From the NCBI GenBank assembly GCA_001464055.1, contig LNET01000056.1, positions 1 to 54,255 of the forward strand: a stretch of DNA of 54,255 bases, read 5' to 3'. This DNA is from Burkholderiales bacterium Ga0077543 (lineage in GTDB: Bacteria > Pseudomonadota > Gammaproteobacteria > Burkholderiales > Burkholderiaceae_C). Below the pieces are notes generated by a model. It was given only the letters and a program-made list of their open reading frames with translations. It was not told the DNA's origin and did no database searches. How positions within the stretch are numbered: the first letter of the stretch is position 1; each line of letters begins with the position of its first letter. Both the position numbers and the translations under genes were made by a program. Shown here piece by piece: positions 18,574 through 30,527 of the stretch.

Positions 18574-19134
18574 TCAGCCCTTGGTCAGCAGCGACTGGAT
18601 GAAGACGGTGGTGTTTCGCGGGCCGATGACGCGCACGGTGGCGCGGAACTGCCGCGCGTTGGGCGGGTCGAGCGGGTCGGGGTTCTCGATGGCGCTGGCC
18701 GGCACCTTCTCGGCCTTGACCAGGCATTCGCGCAGGGGTTCGGTCACCAAAGGCACAGAACACACGCGCTCCACCACGTACCTCACAGAGTAGGCACCCA
18801 GCACGATTTCAGGTGCTGCGTCGAAGTTCACCTGCGGCACGCCATTGGCGTCCTGCGGCTGCACCTGAGCCCAGTACCAGGTGCCGGCGTTGGCGTTCTC
18901 GTCGACCAGGGCCTGCAGTTCGGCGAAGGCGGTGTTCAGCCCGACTTCTGACGCCTGCAGCGAGGTTTCGCGGAAGGTGGTGTTGCCGCTGGCCAGCGTG
19001 CCGGCTTCCGTCATGCGGGCCAGCGCCAGCGCACCCAGCAGCATCACCGCCAGCAGCACGACGACGATGAGGATCGTCACCCCGCGCGCAACGTGCGTCC
19101 GCATGCCCGGTTGCGCCCGCGGCTTCGTGCTCAC
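18574..19134 (-). CDS. pilX: Type IV pilus minor pilin-like protein PilX
   Basis: The 186-residue product has a positively charged N-terminus, then one hydrophobic helix (VTILIVVVLLAVMLLGALAL, about 15-36) and the PilX-type sequence ETSLQASEVGLNTAF, followed by a C-terminal domain with two Cys (VCSVPL, RECLV). GTG at 19134 overlaps the pilW stop (GTGA), supporting this start; an ATG ten codons on is the alternative. PilX helps start pilus assembly together with PilV, PilW, PilE and PilY1 in the inner membrane. The open frame continues upstream through pilW in another register, but only this part is the real gene. Confidence 0.85.
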   Translation of the reverse strand: MSTKPRAQPGMRTHVARGVTILIVVVLLAVMLLGALALARMTEAGTLASGNTTFRETSLQASEVGLNTAFAELQALVDENANAGTWYWAQVQPQDANGVPQVNFDAAPEIVLGAYSVRYVVERVCSVPLVTEPLRECLVKAEKVPASAIENPDPLDPPNARQFRATVRVIGPRNTTVFIQSLLTKG

Positions 19135-20222
19135 AGCTGCTGCCCCAGCACCAGGTTGCGCAGCGGCACCACCACCGTGCTGGTGCGGTAGCGCCAGCAG
19201 GGCCAGTCGGCGTTGGCCAGGTTTTCGGCCGGCAGGCCCCACAACGCAGGCGGATTGGCGGGATCGCTGGCGGTACAGATGCCGTCGGCGTTGCGCTTTT
19301 CCTGCTGCGGGCTGCGCACGATCAGCCCGATGCGCAGCGCGCGGATGCGCGGCAGCGTGGCGGCACCCACCGCAGCAAAGGCGTTGCCCGTGAGGGCGTT
19401 GTCGACGGGATCGACCCACTCTTCCAGCGTCGTGCTGCCTGCCGCCGCTGCTGCGACGCCGTACTGCATGCGAAAGGAGATGACGTTGCGCGCGATCACC
19501 GTGGTGCTGCCTTCCAGAGGCCGCTCCAGCAGCAGGTTGCCGTTTTCGACGCGGTAGCGGTTCCAGTTCAGCACGCCCAGCTGGGTGACGCGGGACTGGT
19601 CGTCGAAGGGCGGGTTGTTGGCGAAGACCGCGGCGTTGTGCTGCCCGGCATTGCCGAAAGTGAGGATCTGCGCCGAGCTGGGTGTGGAAGGCGTGATCGC
19701 CGTGACCGTGCGCACCAGGCAGGGCCGGGCGTTGCTGGGCGTGGCGGGCGCCAGCAACACGGCTTCGTTGACGGCCACGGGCAGAAAGGATTCGAGCGCG
19801 CTGGAGGTGCCGTCGCTGGCCGCCCGCAGGCGCACGTCGGCGCCAGACTCGACCCGGCTGCCGAAAACGACGTCGATGGTGTCGCCCTGCCCCGTGCGGG
19901 TGACCTGCAGCGGCGAGAAGGCGGCTCCGTTGGACAGCAGGTTGGCGCCCAGGCTGAAGTTCAGCGTGTTGCACAGATAGACGCTGTCGCCGAAAAAGCC
20001 CAGGCCAGCCACGGCAAGGTCGTCCTTCAGCGCGGCCATGACCGAAGCCGAGTTGATGGCAGAACCGGTGGTGCCGACGCCCTGGCGTTGCGACGCCAGG
20101 AAGACCATGGCGGTGTTGACGGCCGCCAGACTGACGAGCAGCGCGATCACGATGCTGACCATCATTTCGATGATGGACAGGCCGCGGCTGCGGCCGCGGC
20201 AAAGGCCCGGCTTACTGGACAT
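19131..20222 (-). CDS. pilW: Type IV pilus minor pilin PilW
   Basis: This 363-residue protein has a prepilin leader ending RGLSIIEMMVSI: peptidase cleavage follows the Gly, and Glu is at mature position 5. A hydrophobic helix and a long C-terminal domain follow. The length and the early MAALKDDLAVAGLGFFGD segment fit the PilW family, a core minor pilin that primes the pilus. The residue after the cleavage site is Leu rather than the usual Phe. The start overlaps the end of pilV by 11 bp and the stop overlaps the pilX start by 4 bp, so it is part of one translationally coupled operon. Confidence 0.88.
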   Translation of the reverse strand: MSSKPGLCRGRSRGLSIIEMMVSIVIALLVSLAAVNTAMVFLASQRQGVGTTGSAINSASVMAALKDDLAVAGLGFFGDSVYLCNTLNFSLGANLLSNGAAFSPLQVTRTGQGDTIDVVFGSRVESGADVRLRAASDGTSSALESFLPVAVNEAVLLAPATPSNARPCLVRTVTAITPSTPSSAQILTFGNAGQHNAAVFANNPPFDDQSRVTQLGVLNWNRYRVENGNLLLERPLEGSTTVIARNVISFRMQYGVAAAAAGSTTLEEWVDPVDNALTGNAFAAVGAATLPRIRALRIGLIVRSPQQEKRNADGICTASDPANPPALWGLPAENLANADWPCWRYRTSTVVVPLRNLVLGQQL

Positions 20223-20646
20223 CGGTCACCACCGTCAGCGCGCGATCGTCACCGCTGGCCTTGCCGGCCCAGCCGATCTGCACCGTCAGCCGGGTGCCGG
20301 CCTGGGTGGACGTCACCACCACCGGACCGGGCAAGCCGTTGCCCACGCGCAGGCCCCAGGTGTCGGTGCCGGCGCGGGCCACGGCGCTGGCACAAACGCC
20401 CGCCGCCGGCAGGCTGTAGCAGGCCAGGTTGCCGGGGTCGACCAGGGCGGTATTGAGAAGTTCGTTGGCGAACTGCATGGCCACCGTGCGGGTCTGGGCT
20501 TCGGTGGTCTGGGCCACCATGCGGGTCTGGAAGCCGGCCAGCGCCAGCATGCCGAAGGCCATCAGCGACATGCCGATGAGGGCGTCGACCAGGGTCATCC
20601 CGCGGCCGGGACGCTTCAGCTGCAGGTTTGGGTGGTGTCGCCGCAT
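20212..20646 (-). CDS. pilV: Type IV pilus minor pilin PilV
   Basis: This 144-residue protein carries a class III prepilin signal RGMTLVDALIGMSLMAFGML followed by a small C-terminal domain with Cys in ACYS and VCAS. Counting from the Gly cleavage point, mature residue 5 is Asp instead of the almost invariant Glu, and residue 1 is Met instead of Phe. Context and length make PilV the best call. The start lies 31 bp inside the end of the fimT gene and the end overlaps pilW by 11 bp. PilV is a minor pilin that works with PilW, PilX and PilY1 at the pilus tip. Confidence 0.85.
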   Translation of the reverse strand: MRRHHPNLQLKRPGRGMTLVDALIGMSLMAFGMLALAGFQTRMVAQTTEAQTRTVAMQFANELLNTALVDPGNLACYSLPAAGVCASAVARAGTDTWGLRVGNGLPGPVVVTSTQAGTRLTVQIGWAGKASGDDRALTVVTDVQ

Positions 20647-21113
20647 AGTCGTATGGCTCCGCCTGCTTCGACGCGCAGGCCAGGGCAGCGCCGGTCGGCG
20701 CTGCAGTTTGAACCGGTCAGGACCAGGTTCACGGCGACTTCGGCCGGAACCGGGTCGCCGGGATTCAGTGGGCGCAGCCGGCCATCGCTGCCGAAGTCGA
20801 TGTTGGTGTCGGCAGCGGCTGCCAGCGGCGCTGCCAGCGTCTGTTCACGCAGCAGCACCCCTGGAGCGCCAGCCGAGATGTCGAGCAGGCGGATGTTGTT
20901 GCCAGCCACGCTCAGGCGCACCGGCACGTTGCGCGAACGTGCTTCGCTTTGCGCCAGCAAGGTCTGCGCGAGCAAGGTGTTGCCCGCTTCGCGCAGGCGC
21001 GAGTTGGCGACGTAGTCGCCCAGGTAAGGTGCTGCTGCCAGGGCCAGGATGGCCGAGATGACCAGGGCGATGATCAGTTCGACCAGGGTCAGGCCGCGCT
21101 TCAGTTTTCGCAT
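20616..21113 (-). CDS. fimT: GspH/FimT-type minor pilin
   Basis: This 165-residue prepilin has the signal [19 protein letters not shown] (cleavage after Gly, Glu at +5) and a GspH/FimT-type beta-rich C-terminal domain ([13 protein letters not shown] [28 protein letters not shown]). FimT proteins are minor pilins; some bind DNA during natural transformation. ATG at 21113 is chosen because it overlaps the end of the upstream pilE by 13 bp and gives the standard short leader, whereas the open frame runs on through pilE. Four Cys near the end may form two disulfides. Confidence 0.85.
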   Translation of the reverse strand: MRKLKRGLTLVELIIALVISAILALAAAPYLGDYVANSRLREAGNTLLAQTLLAQSEARSRNVPVRLSVAGNNIRLLDISAGAPGVLLREQTLAAPLAAAADTNIDFGSDGRLRPLNPGDPVPAEVAVNLVLTGSNCSADRRCPGLRVEAGGAIRLCGDTTQTCS

Positions 21114-21547
21114 GCCGCCCCCCGTGTGGTCCAGCAGTCGCCGGCAGGCGCGCCCTTGGGGTGGTTGGTGGTGCGGCGCACGCCTTGATGGTTGATGGTG
21201 TAGACGTAGCCGGCCATCACACCCTGGCCGGTGGCGGTGGCGGTGAACTGCTGCCCGCCGGCGTCGGTGATGGCGCAGGTGATGGTGAAGTTGGCGGCCG
21301 CCGGGACGGCCACCGCGCAGGCGCCCGCGTTGTTGGCATAACTGCCCACGTCCTGGAAGCGTTGCTCCATGCGCGTGGCAAAGCTGCTCAGGCCGTCCAG
21401 CGCCGGCGGCACGCGGCCGCGCTTGACGTAGTCGCTGTAGGCCGGCAGCGCGATCGACGCCAGGATGGCGACGATGGCAACCGTGATCATCACCTCGATC
21501 AGCGTGAAACCGCGGTGGGCTGGAAATGTCATGGCGGAAAGTTTCAC
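21101..21547 (-). CDS. pilE: Type IV pilin PilE-like
   Basis: This 148-residue prepilin has the canonical signal [19 protein letters not shown]: cleavage after Gly, N-methyl-Phe at +1 and Glu at +5. The helix [12 protein letters not shown] and the PilE-family segment [12 protein letters not shown] follow. It is the first gene of the pilus operon. In many betaproteobacteria the PilE in this position is a minor pilin and the major PilA lies elsewhere; none is seen in this window. GTG at 21547 is used; ATG at 21532, five codons later, gives an equally good leader. Neither has a clear Shine-Dalgarno. Confidence 0.87.
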   Translation of the reverse strand: MKLSAMTFPAHRGFTLIEVMITVAIVAILASIALPAYSDYVKRGRVPPALDGLSSFATRMEQRFQDVGSYANNAGACAVAVPAAANFTITCAITDAGGQQFTATATGQGVMAGYVYTINHQGVRRTTNHPKGAPAGDCWTTRGAACEN

Positions 21548-21714
21548 GAAGCTGCGTTGCGGCCATCGGGCCGGATCGCAAGGATTGCGCAGTGGGCCTT
21601 GATGTCAAGGCAGGCTGGCACCAGGATGTGAAAAACTGTAGCCCAGCACTGGCTGCGCGCCGCCCGACTTGCGGGTGGTTCCCGCTGAGTCAGGGGGTCC
21701 TTGCAGCAGCCAGG

Positions 21715-22107
21715 CTAGGCCTGCGCGCCGGGCGGCGCCCCGGGACCGACGGGCGGCAAGCCAGCGGGCCTGGCCGCTTTTTTCACCAGGACAATCACCA
21801 GGCTGAGCAGCGCTGCGCCGCCCACGATGAGCAGGGCGCCACCCCCCCATACCAGCCAGACCACCCAACCGGCATGGGTGCCCAGCCATCCCAGCATGGC
21901 CTGGGTCACGTCCAGCATGGCCAGGACCATGGCCTGCCAGCCCGGCAGCCACACATTCAGCACCTCGCCGAACGGCACCTGCTCGAGCAGCGGCCGGATG
22001 TCGCCCACCCAGGCGGGGTTGGCGCCCAGCACTGCGGCCATGCCCCAGGCCAGCAGGGTCCACAAACCCAGGACGATGGCGGTGATGATCCAGATGGCGA
22101 TGTGCAT
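21715..22107 (-). CDS. Small inner-membrane protein of unknown function
   Basis: The 130-residue product has an N-terminal transmembrane helix (about 4-26), a Trp- and Pro-rich middle part that contains amphipathic segments, a second membrane helix (about 82-108, VVWLVWGGGALLIVGGAALL) and a Lys-Lys then Pro/Gly/Ala-rich tail. I do not recognise a family. It lies 11 bp upstream of the stop of the dioxygenase gene on the same strand and may be cotranscribed with it. Intact ATG-to-stop frame and hydrophobic pattern support a real gene. Confidence 0.6.
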   Translation of the reverse strand: MHIAIWIITAIVLGLWTLLAWGMAAVLGANPAWVGDIRPLLEQVPFGEVLNVWLPGWQAMVLAMLDVTQAMLGWLGTHAGWVVWLVWGGGALLIVGGAALLSLVIVLVKKAARPAGLPPVGPGAPPGAQA

Positions 22108-22118
22108 GGCGTTGTGGT

Positions 22119-22994
22119 TCAGAGGCTGGCCGCGGCGCGATTCTGCGCGATCCCCCAGGCAGCGGCGCCTGGCGGCGGCTGCTGGCCCCAGGCGCCGAAG
22201 GCATACGCGTCCATGCCCAGGTCGCCAAAGCTCAGGCTGGCGTGAACCCGGGCGCCCGGGCCTGCACCGGCGGCACCGGCTGCCACGAAGAAGGGCAGCA
22301 GGTGTTCACTGCTGGGGTGCATCAGCCGGGCATGGGGCGCACCCGTCTCCCAGCCCAGCAGCGCTGGCCAGTCGGCAGCAGCGGCGTGGCTGGAAAACCA
22401 GTCGCGAAAGGCGGTGCTTTCCGGCGTGGCCGGCGCGTCGACGGCGACCGCGCCGCTGCCCCCGAACACCCGCTGCAGGTTGTGGGTGATGCTGCCGCTG
22501 CCCAGCACCAGCACGCCTTCACCCGTCAGTGGCGCCAACGCCTGGCCCAGGGCAAACAGCCGGTCTGCCGACCAGGTCGGGGGCCAGCCCAGCGGCAGCA
22601 CCGGGATGTCGGCCTGAGGAAACATGTAGCGCAGGGGCGTCCAGATGCCATGGTCCAGTCCGCCTTCACGCAGCAGGTGCACGGGCATTCCTGCGCGCTG
22701 CACCAGGCCGGCCACGCGCGCGGCCAGCGCCGGCGAGCCCGGCGCGTCGTAGCGCAGGGTGCGCAGCCGCGGGTCGAAGCCGCCGAAGTCGTACACGGCG
22801 TTCTGCCGCGGCGCAGCCAGCAGCGCGGGCTCCCGCGTCAGCGTGTGTGCCGAGGCGACGAGGATGGCCTTGGGCCGGCCGAACTCGGCCTCGATGGCGG
22901 GGCCCAGCTGCTGCATGAAGGCGCCGGCCTCGCGGGGCTCCAGCGCGGTCATGGGCGAGCCGTGGGACAGGTAGAACGTGGGCAGCGGCTTCAT
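22119..22994 (-). CDS. DODA-type class III extradiol dioxygenase (YgiD-like)
   Basis: This 291-residue enzyme of the LigB/YgiD family has the metal-ligand motifs LSHGSPM near residue 10, VASAHTLT near 47, LDHGIWTPL near 115 and GSGSITHNL near 165. The family uses Fe(II) or Zn to open catechol rings between and beside the hydroxyls; E. coli YgiD acts on L-DOPA. ATG at 22994 (MKPLPTFYLSHG) gives the standard N-terminus; the longer frame adds an Arg-rich stretch that is not expected. It is divergent from the permease gene, with 85 bp for both promoters. The substrate here is unknown. Confidence 0.85.
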   Translation of the reverse strand: MKPLPTFYLSHGSPMTALEPREAGAFMQQLGPAIEAEFGRPKAILVASAHTLTREPALLAAPRQNAVYDFGGFDPRLRTLRYDAPGSPALAARVAGLVQRAGMPVHLLREGGLDHGIWTPLRYMFPQADIPVLPLGWPPTWSADRLFALGQALAPLTGEGVLVLGSGSITHNLQRVFGGSGAVAVDAPATPESTAFRDWFSSHAAAADWPALLGWETGAPHARLMHPSSEHLLPFFVAAGAAGAGPGARVHASLSFGDLGMDAYAFGAWGQQPPPGAAAWGIAQNRAAASL

Positions 22995-23079
22995 CCCGGG
23001 ATTGAAGCACCGCGAACGACGGCCGGCATTCAAGCCCCTTGCACGCAGCATGCGCCCCTGGATGCGTTAACTTCGGCGG

Positions 23080-25665
23080 ATGAGCACCCTGCGCCCTCCT
23101 TCCGTTGCTGCCCTGGCCTGGCGCCAGACCCTGCGTGACTTCCGCGCTGGCGAACTGCGCCTGCTGGCCGTGGCCGTGATGCTGGCCGTGGCTGCGCTCA
23201 CCGCGGTAGGCTTCTTCGCCGACCGCCTGAACAACGGTCTGCAGCGCGACGCCCGCCAGCTGCTGGGCGGCGACGCCGTCGTTGGCAGCGACAAGCCCAC
23301 CCCGCCCGAACTGGTGGCCCAGGCCCAGGCGATGGGGCTGCGCACCGCGCAGAGCGTGGGCTTCCCGAGTATGGCGCGAGCCCCCGAAGCCCAGGGTGGC
23401 GCCACCCGCCTGGTGGCGGTGAAGGCGGTGACACCCAACTACCCGCTGCGCGGCAAGCTGCAGCTGCGCAGTTCGGCAGAAGGTCCGCTGGAAACCGTGG
23501 CCGCAGCGCCCGAGCCCGGTCAGGTCTGGGCCGACGCTGCGCTGTTCGACGCGCTGCAGCTGAAGCTGGGCGACAGCCTGCTGCTGGGCGACAGCAGCCT
23601 GAAGCTCACCCGCATCATCGTCACCGAACCCGACCGCGGTGCGGGTTTCATGAGCTTCGCGCCGCGCGTGATGCTGGCCGAGGCCGATCTGGCCGCCACC
23701 AACCTGGTGCAGCCGGCCAGCCGCCTGAACTATCGCCTGGCGGTGGTGGCGCCTGCCGAGCTGAGCGCGGCCCGCGGCGACGAGCGCGTGCGCGAGTTCG
23801 TCAGCTTCACCGAAGCCCGCATCAAGGACACGCCGCTGCGCGGCGTGGATGTCGAGTCGCTGGACAGTGGCCGGCCTGAAATGGAGCAGGCGCTGGGCCG
23901 GGCCGAGAAGTTCCTGAACCTGGTGGCGCTGCTGGCGGCGCTGCTGTCGGCTGTGGCGGTGGGCATTGCCGCGCGCGAATTTGCCCAGCGCCACCTGGAC
24001 GACTGCGCGATGTTGCGGGTGCTGGGCCTGTCCCAGGGCCGCATCGCCGGGGCCTACACGCTGGAGTTCGCCTGGGTGGGCCTGCTGGCCAGCGCTGCCG
24101 GCGTGGCCATCGGATTCGCCGTGCACTTCGGCTTTGTCGCCCTGCTGGCCGGGCTGGTGCAGGCCGACCTGCCGGCGCCGGGTGTCTGGCCAGCGTTGTT
24201 CGGGCTGGGCGTGGGGCTGACCTTGCTGCTGGGTTTCGGGCTGCCGCCCGTGCTGCAGCTGTCACGGGTGCCGCCGCTGCGCGTCATCCGGCGCGAGGTC
24301 GGTGGCGTCAAGGCAGCTTCGGCCGGTGTGCTGGCAGCGGGCACCCTGGGTTTTGTCGCCCTGCTCATGGCCGTGTCCAGCGACCTCAAGCTGGGCGCCA
24401 TTGCGGTCGGCGGCTTTGCGCTGGCGGTGGCGATGTTCGCCCTGCTGGCCTGGCTGGCGGTGCGGTTGTTGCGCACGGCGGTGCCCGAGGCGGGCACGCC
24501 GCGCTGGTGGACCTTCGGCGCCAGCGCGCCACGCTGGCTGGTGCTGGCCACGCGGCAGATCGCGGCGCGCCCGGCTTTCGCGGTGCTGCAGGTGTCGGCC
24601 TTGTCGGTGGGCCTGCTGGCGCTGGTGCTGCTGGTGCTGCTGCGCACCGACCTCATCAGCAGCTGGCGCCAGGCCACCCCGCCCGACGCGCCCAACCGTT
24701 TCATCATCAACCTGCAGCCCGACCAGGGCGAGGCCTTCAAGGCCCAGCTGGACGGCGCCGGCGTCAAGTCCTACGACTGGTACCCGATGATCCGCGGGCG
24801 CCTGGTGGCCATCAACGACCGGCCCGTCACTGCCCAGAGCTTCGGCGACGAACGCGCCAACCGCATGGCCGAGCGCGAATTCAACCTGAGCCACAGCGCC
24901 ACCAACCCACCGCACAACGAGGTCGTGGCGGGGCAGTGGACGGCGGCCGCGGGCGGCCTGTCGGTCGAGGAAGGGCTGGCCCAGCAGCTCGGGCTGAAGC
25001 TGGGCGACACGCTCACCTTCGACATCGCCGGCACCCAGCACAGTGGCCGCATCAACAGCCTGCGCAAGGTCGACTGGGGGTCGATGCGGGTGAACTTCTT
25101 CGTGCTGTTCACGCAGGCCGAGATGGCCGACATGCCCATCAGCTACATCAGTGCGTTCAAGGCGCCGGCCACGCCGGGCTTCGACAACCAGCTCTCGCGT
25201 GCCTTCCCGAACATCACCAACGTCGACATCTCGGCTTCGGTGGCGCAGGTGCAGCGCGTGCTGGACCAGGTGATCCGCGCGGTCGAATTCCTTTTCGGCT
25301 TCACCCTGCTGGCCGGCCTGGTGGTGCTGTTCGCTGCCATCACCGCCACGCGCGAGGCGCGCTCGCGAGAATTCGCCATCATGCGGGCCATGGGCGCCAG
25401 TTCCCGCCTGCTGGCGCAGGTGCAGCGCACCGAGCTGCTGGGGGTGGGCGCGCTGGCCGGTTTCCTGGCTTCGCTGGCAGCCATGGCCGTGGGCTGGGCG
25501 CTGGCGCGCTTTGCCTTCGAATTTGCCTGGACGCCGGCCTTCTGGGTGCCGCTGGCCGGCTCGGTGGCGGGTGCCTTGCTGGCGCTGGCAGCGGGCTGGT
25601 GGGGGCTGCGCGAAGTGCTGCAGCGCCCGGTGCTGGAAACGCTGCGCAGGGCCGGCGCGGTTTAG
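23080..25665 (+). CDS. FtsX-like ABC transporter permease (YbbP-like)
   Basis: This 861-residue membrane protein has the layout of YbbP-type lipoprotein/macrolide exporter permeases: an N-terminal membrane segment (about 22-45), a periplasmic domain, a block of three membrane helices with EFAQRHLDDCAMLRVLGLSQ (FtsX domain, about 285-400), more helices to about 530, a second periplasmic domain, and a second FtsX domain at about 725-850 with ATREARSREFAIMRAMGAS. Such permeases work with a LolD/YbbA-type ATPase, commonly encoded just upstream; none is adjacent here. ATG at 23080 follows a modest CGGCGG and is divergent from the dioxygenase gene. The cargo is unknown. Confidence 0.85.
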   Translation: MSTLRPPSVAALAWRQTLRDFRAGELRLLAVAVMLAVAALTAVGFFADRLNNGLQRDARQLLGGDAVVGSDKPTPPELVAQAQAMGLRTAQSVGFPSMARAPEAQGGATRLVAVKAVTPNYPLRGKLQLRSSAEGPLETVAAAPEPGQVWADAALFDALQLKLGDSLLLGDSSLKLTRIIVTEPDRGAGFMSFAPRVMLAEADLAATNLVQPASRLNYRLAVVAPAELSAARGDERVREFVSFTEARIKDTPLRGVDVESLDSGRPEMEQALGRAEKFLNLVALLAALLSAVAVGIAAREFAQRHLDDCAMLRVLGLSQGRIAGAYTLEFAWVGLLASAAGVAIGFAVHFGFVALLAGLVQADLPAPGVWPALFGLGVGLTLLLGFGLPPVLQLSRVPPLRVIRREVGGVKAASAGVLAAGTLGFVALLMAVSSDLKLGAIAVGGFALAVAMFALLAWLAVRLLRTAVPEAGTPRWWTFGASAPRWLVLATRQIAARPAFAVLQVSALSVGLLALVLLVLLRTDLISSWRQATPPDAPNRFIINLQPDQGEAFKAQLDGAGVKSYDWYPMIRGRLVAINDRPVTAQSFGDERANRMAEREFNLSHSATNPPHNEVVAGQWTAAAGGLSVEEGLAQQLGLKLGDTLTFDIAGTQHSGRINSLRKVDWGSMRVNFFVLFTQAEMADMPISYISAFKAPATPGFDNQLSRAFPNITNVDISASVAQVQRVLDQVIRAVEFLFGFTLLAGLVVLFAAITATREARSREFAIMRAMGASSRLLAQVQRTELLGVGALAGFLASLAAMAVGWALARFAFEFAWTPAFWVPLAGSVAGALLALAAGWWGLREVLQRPVLETLRRAGAV

Positions 25666-25735
25666 GCAGCGGTTTGGATGGCGGCCTGGGCGGCAGTTCC
25701 GGCACGCCGGGCGAGGCCGCATCCGGCCGCCGGCA

Positions 25736-29490
<3,755 letters not shown>

Positions 29491-29655
29491 GAGGCAGCCG
29501 AAGCCGAGAGACAGGGCCGCCGTGTCACGACACGGAAACCTGATGCGCCATGGGCGGAAGCGCCCTGCGCAACGCACGAAGCAGAATAGAGCAAAGCGGC
29601 CCGGCCGTCAGTCGCTCCTGTGGGTGGAGCCCCAAGAACGTCGTTCAGTTTGTTG

Positions 29656-30459
29656 ATGACCTACCAACTCATTCGTGGCAACACGCCCTTGCTGTTGAGC
29701 GTGCCGCACTGCGGGACCGAGCTGCCGCCCAGCCTGGCCGGGCGCATGCTGCCGCGCGCGGCAGCCGTCGAAGACACCGACTGGTTCCTGGACCGGCTCT
29801 ATGCGTTCGCCGCCGACCTGGGCGCCAGCCTGCTGGTGCCGCGCTACAGCCGCTACCTGATCGACCTGAACCGCCCCAGCGAAAACACGCCGATGTACCC
29901 GGGCCAGAACAACACCGAGCTTTGCCCGACGAAGTTCTTCACCGGCGAGCCGCTGTACCAGGAAGGCCAGGCGCCGGGCGAAGCCGAGATCGCCGAGCGC
30001 GTGGCCAGCTACTGGCGCCCCTACCACCAGGCACTGGGCGCGGAACTGGCCAGGCTGCGCGAAACACACGGCCACGCCGTGCTCTTCGACGCCCACAGCA
30101 TCAAGAGCGAACTGCCCTGGCTGTTCGATGGCCAGCTGCCGCACCTGAACCTGGGCACGGTGGGCGGTGCCAGCTGCGCGCCCGGCCTGCGCCAGGCGCT
30201 GGCCGGGGTGCTGGGCGCGCAGTCGGCGTACAGCCATGTCGTCGATGGCCGCTTCAAGGGCGGGCACATCACCCGCGCCCATGGCCGTCCGGGCGAAGGC
30301 CTGCATGCGGTGCAGCTGGAGATGTGCTGGCGCAGCTACATGGACGAGACGCCGCCCCGCTGGAACGACGAACGCGCCGCCGAAGTGACGCCACTGCTGT
30401 GCGAACTGGTGCTGACGATGCGTGATTGGCGACCGCAGGGCACTGGCGGGTCAAGCTGA
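29656..30459 (+). CDS. hutG: N-formylglutamate deformylase
   Basis: This 267-residue member of the N-formylglutamate amidohydrolase family has SVPHCGTELP near residue 15, VEDTDWFLDRLY, PRYSRYLIDLNRP, LFDAHSIKSELPWLF (metal site) and GGHITRAHG. It releases formate and glutamate in the five-step histidine degradation route. ATG at 29656 gives the standard N-terminus MTYQLIRGNTPL; a GTG 12 codons upstream is less likely. Other hut genes (hutHUIF) are not nearby, so the gene is detached from its usual operon. Its stop is 68 bp before the TonB receptor start. Confidence 0.88.
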   Translation: MTYQLIRGNTPLLLSVPHCGTELPPSLAGRMLPRAAAVEDTDWFLDRLYAFAADLGASLLVPRYSRYLIDLNRPSENTPMYPGQNNTELCPTKFFTGEPLYQEGQAPGEAEIAERVASYWRPYHQALGAELARLRETHGHAVLFDAHSIKSELPWLFDGQLPHLNLGTVGGASCAPGLRQALAGVLGAQSAYSHVVDGRFKGGHITRAHGRPGEGLHAVQLEMCWRSYMDETPPRWNDERAAEVTPLLCELVLTMRDWRPQGTGGSS

Positions 30460-30505
30460 AAATCTGGAAACGACCTAGTGGTTTCCCGCGCTTAGCCCAC
30501 ACGGG

Positions 30506-30525
30506 CCGAGAGGGTGCAATCTCGG
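30506..30525 (+). promoter_or_regulatory. Small hairpin just before the TonB receptor start
   Basis: CCGAGA (30506-30511) and TCTCGG (30520-30525) can pair around an 8-nt loop, ending 2 bp before ATG 30528. The only candidate ribosome-binding GGGG overlaps the stem's 3' side, so the hairpin could hinder translation. No known riboswitch motif is recognised. Confidence 0.3.
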
Positions 30526-30527
30526 GG

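Noticed and set aside
21610..21630. TGGCAC before the pilus operon as part of a sigma-54 promoter
   Set aside because: It is on the plus strand, opposite to the operon, and has no TTGC at the required distance.
30460..30527. Leader of the TonB receptor as a cobalamin or TPP riboswitch
   Set aside because: It is only 68 bp and lacks the conserved boxes of either class; only a small hairpin is visible.
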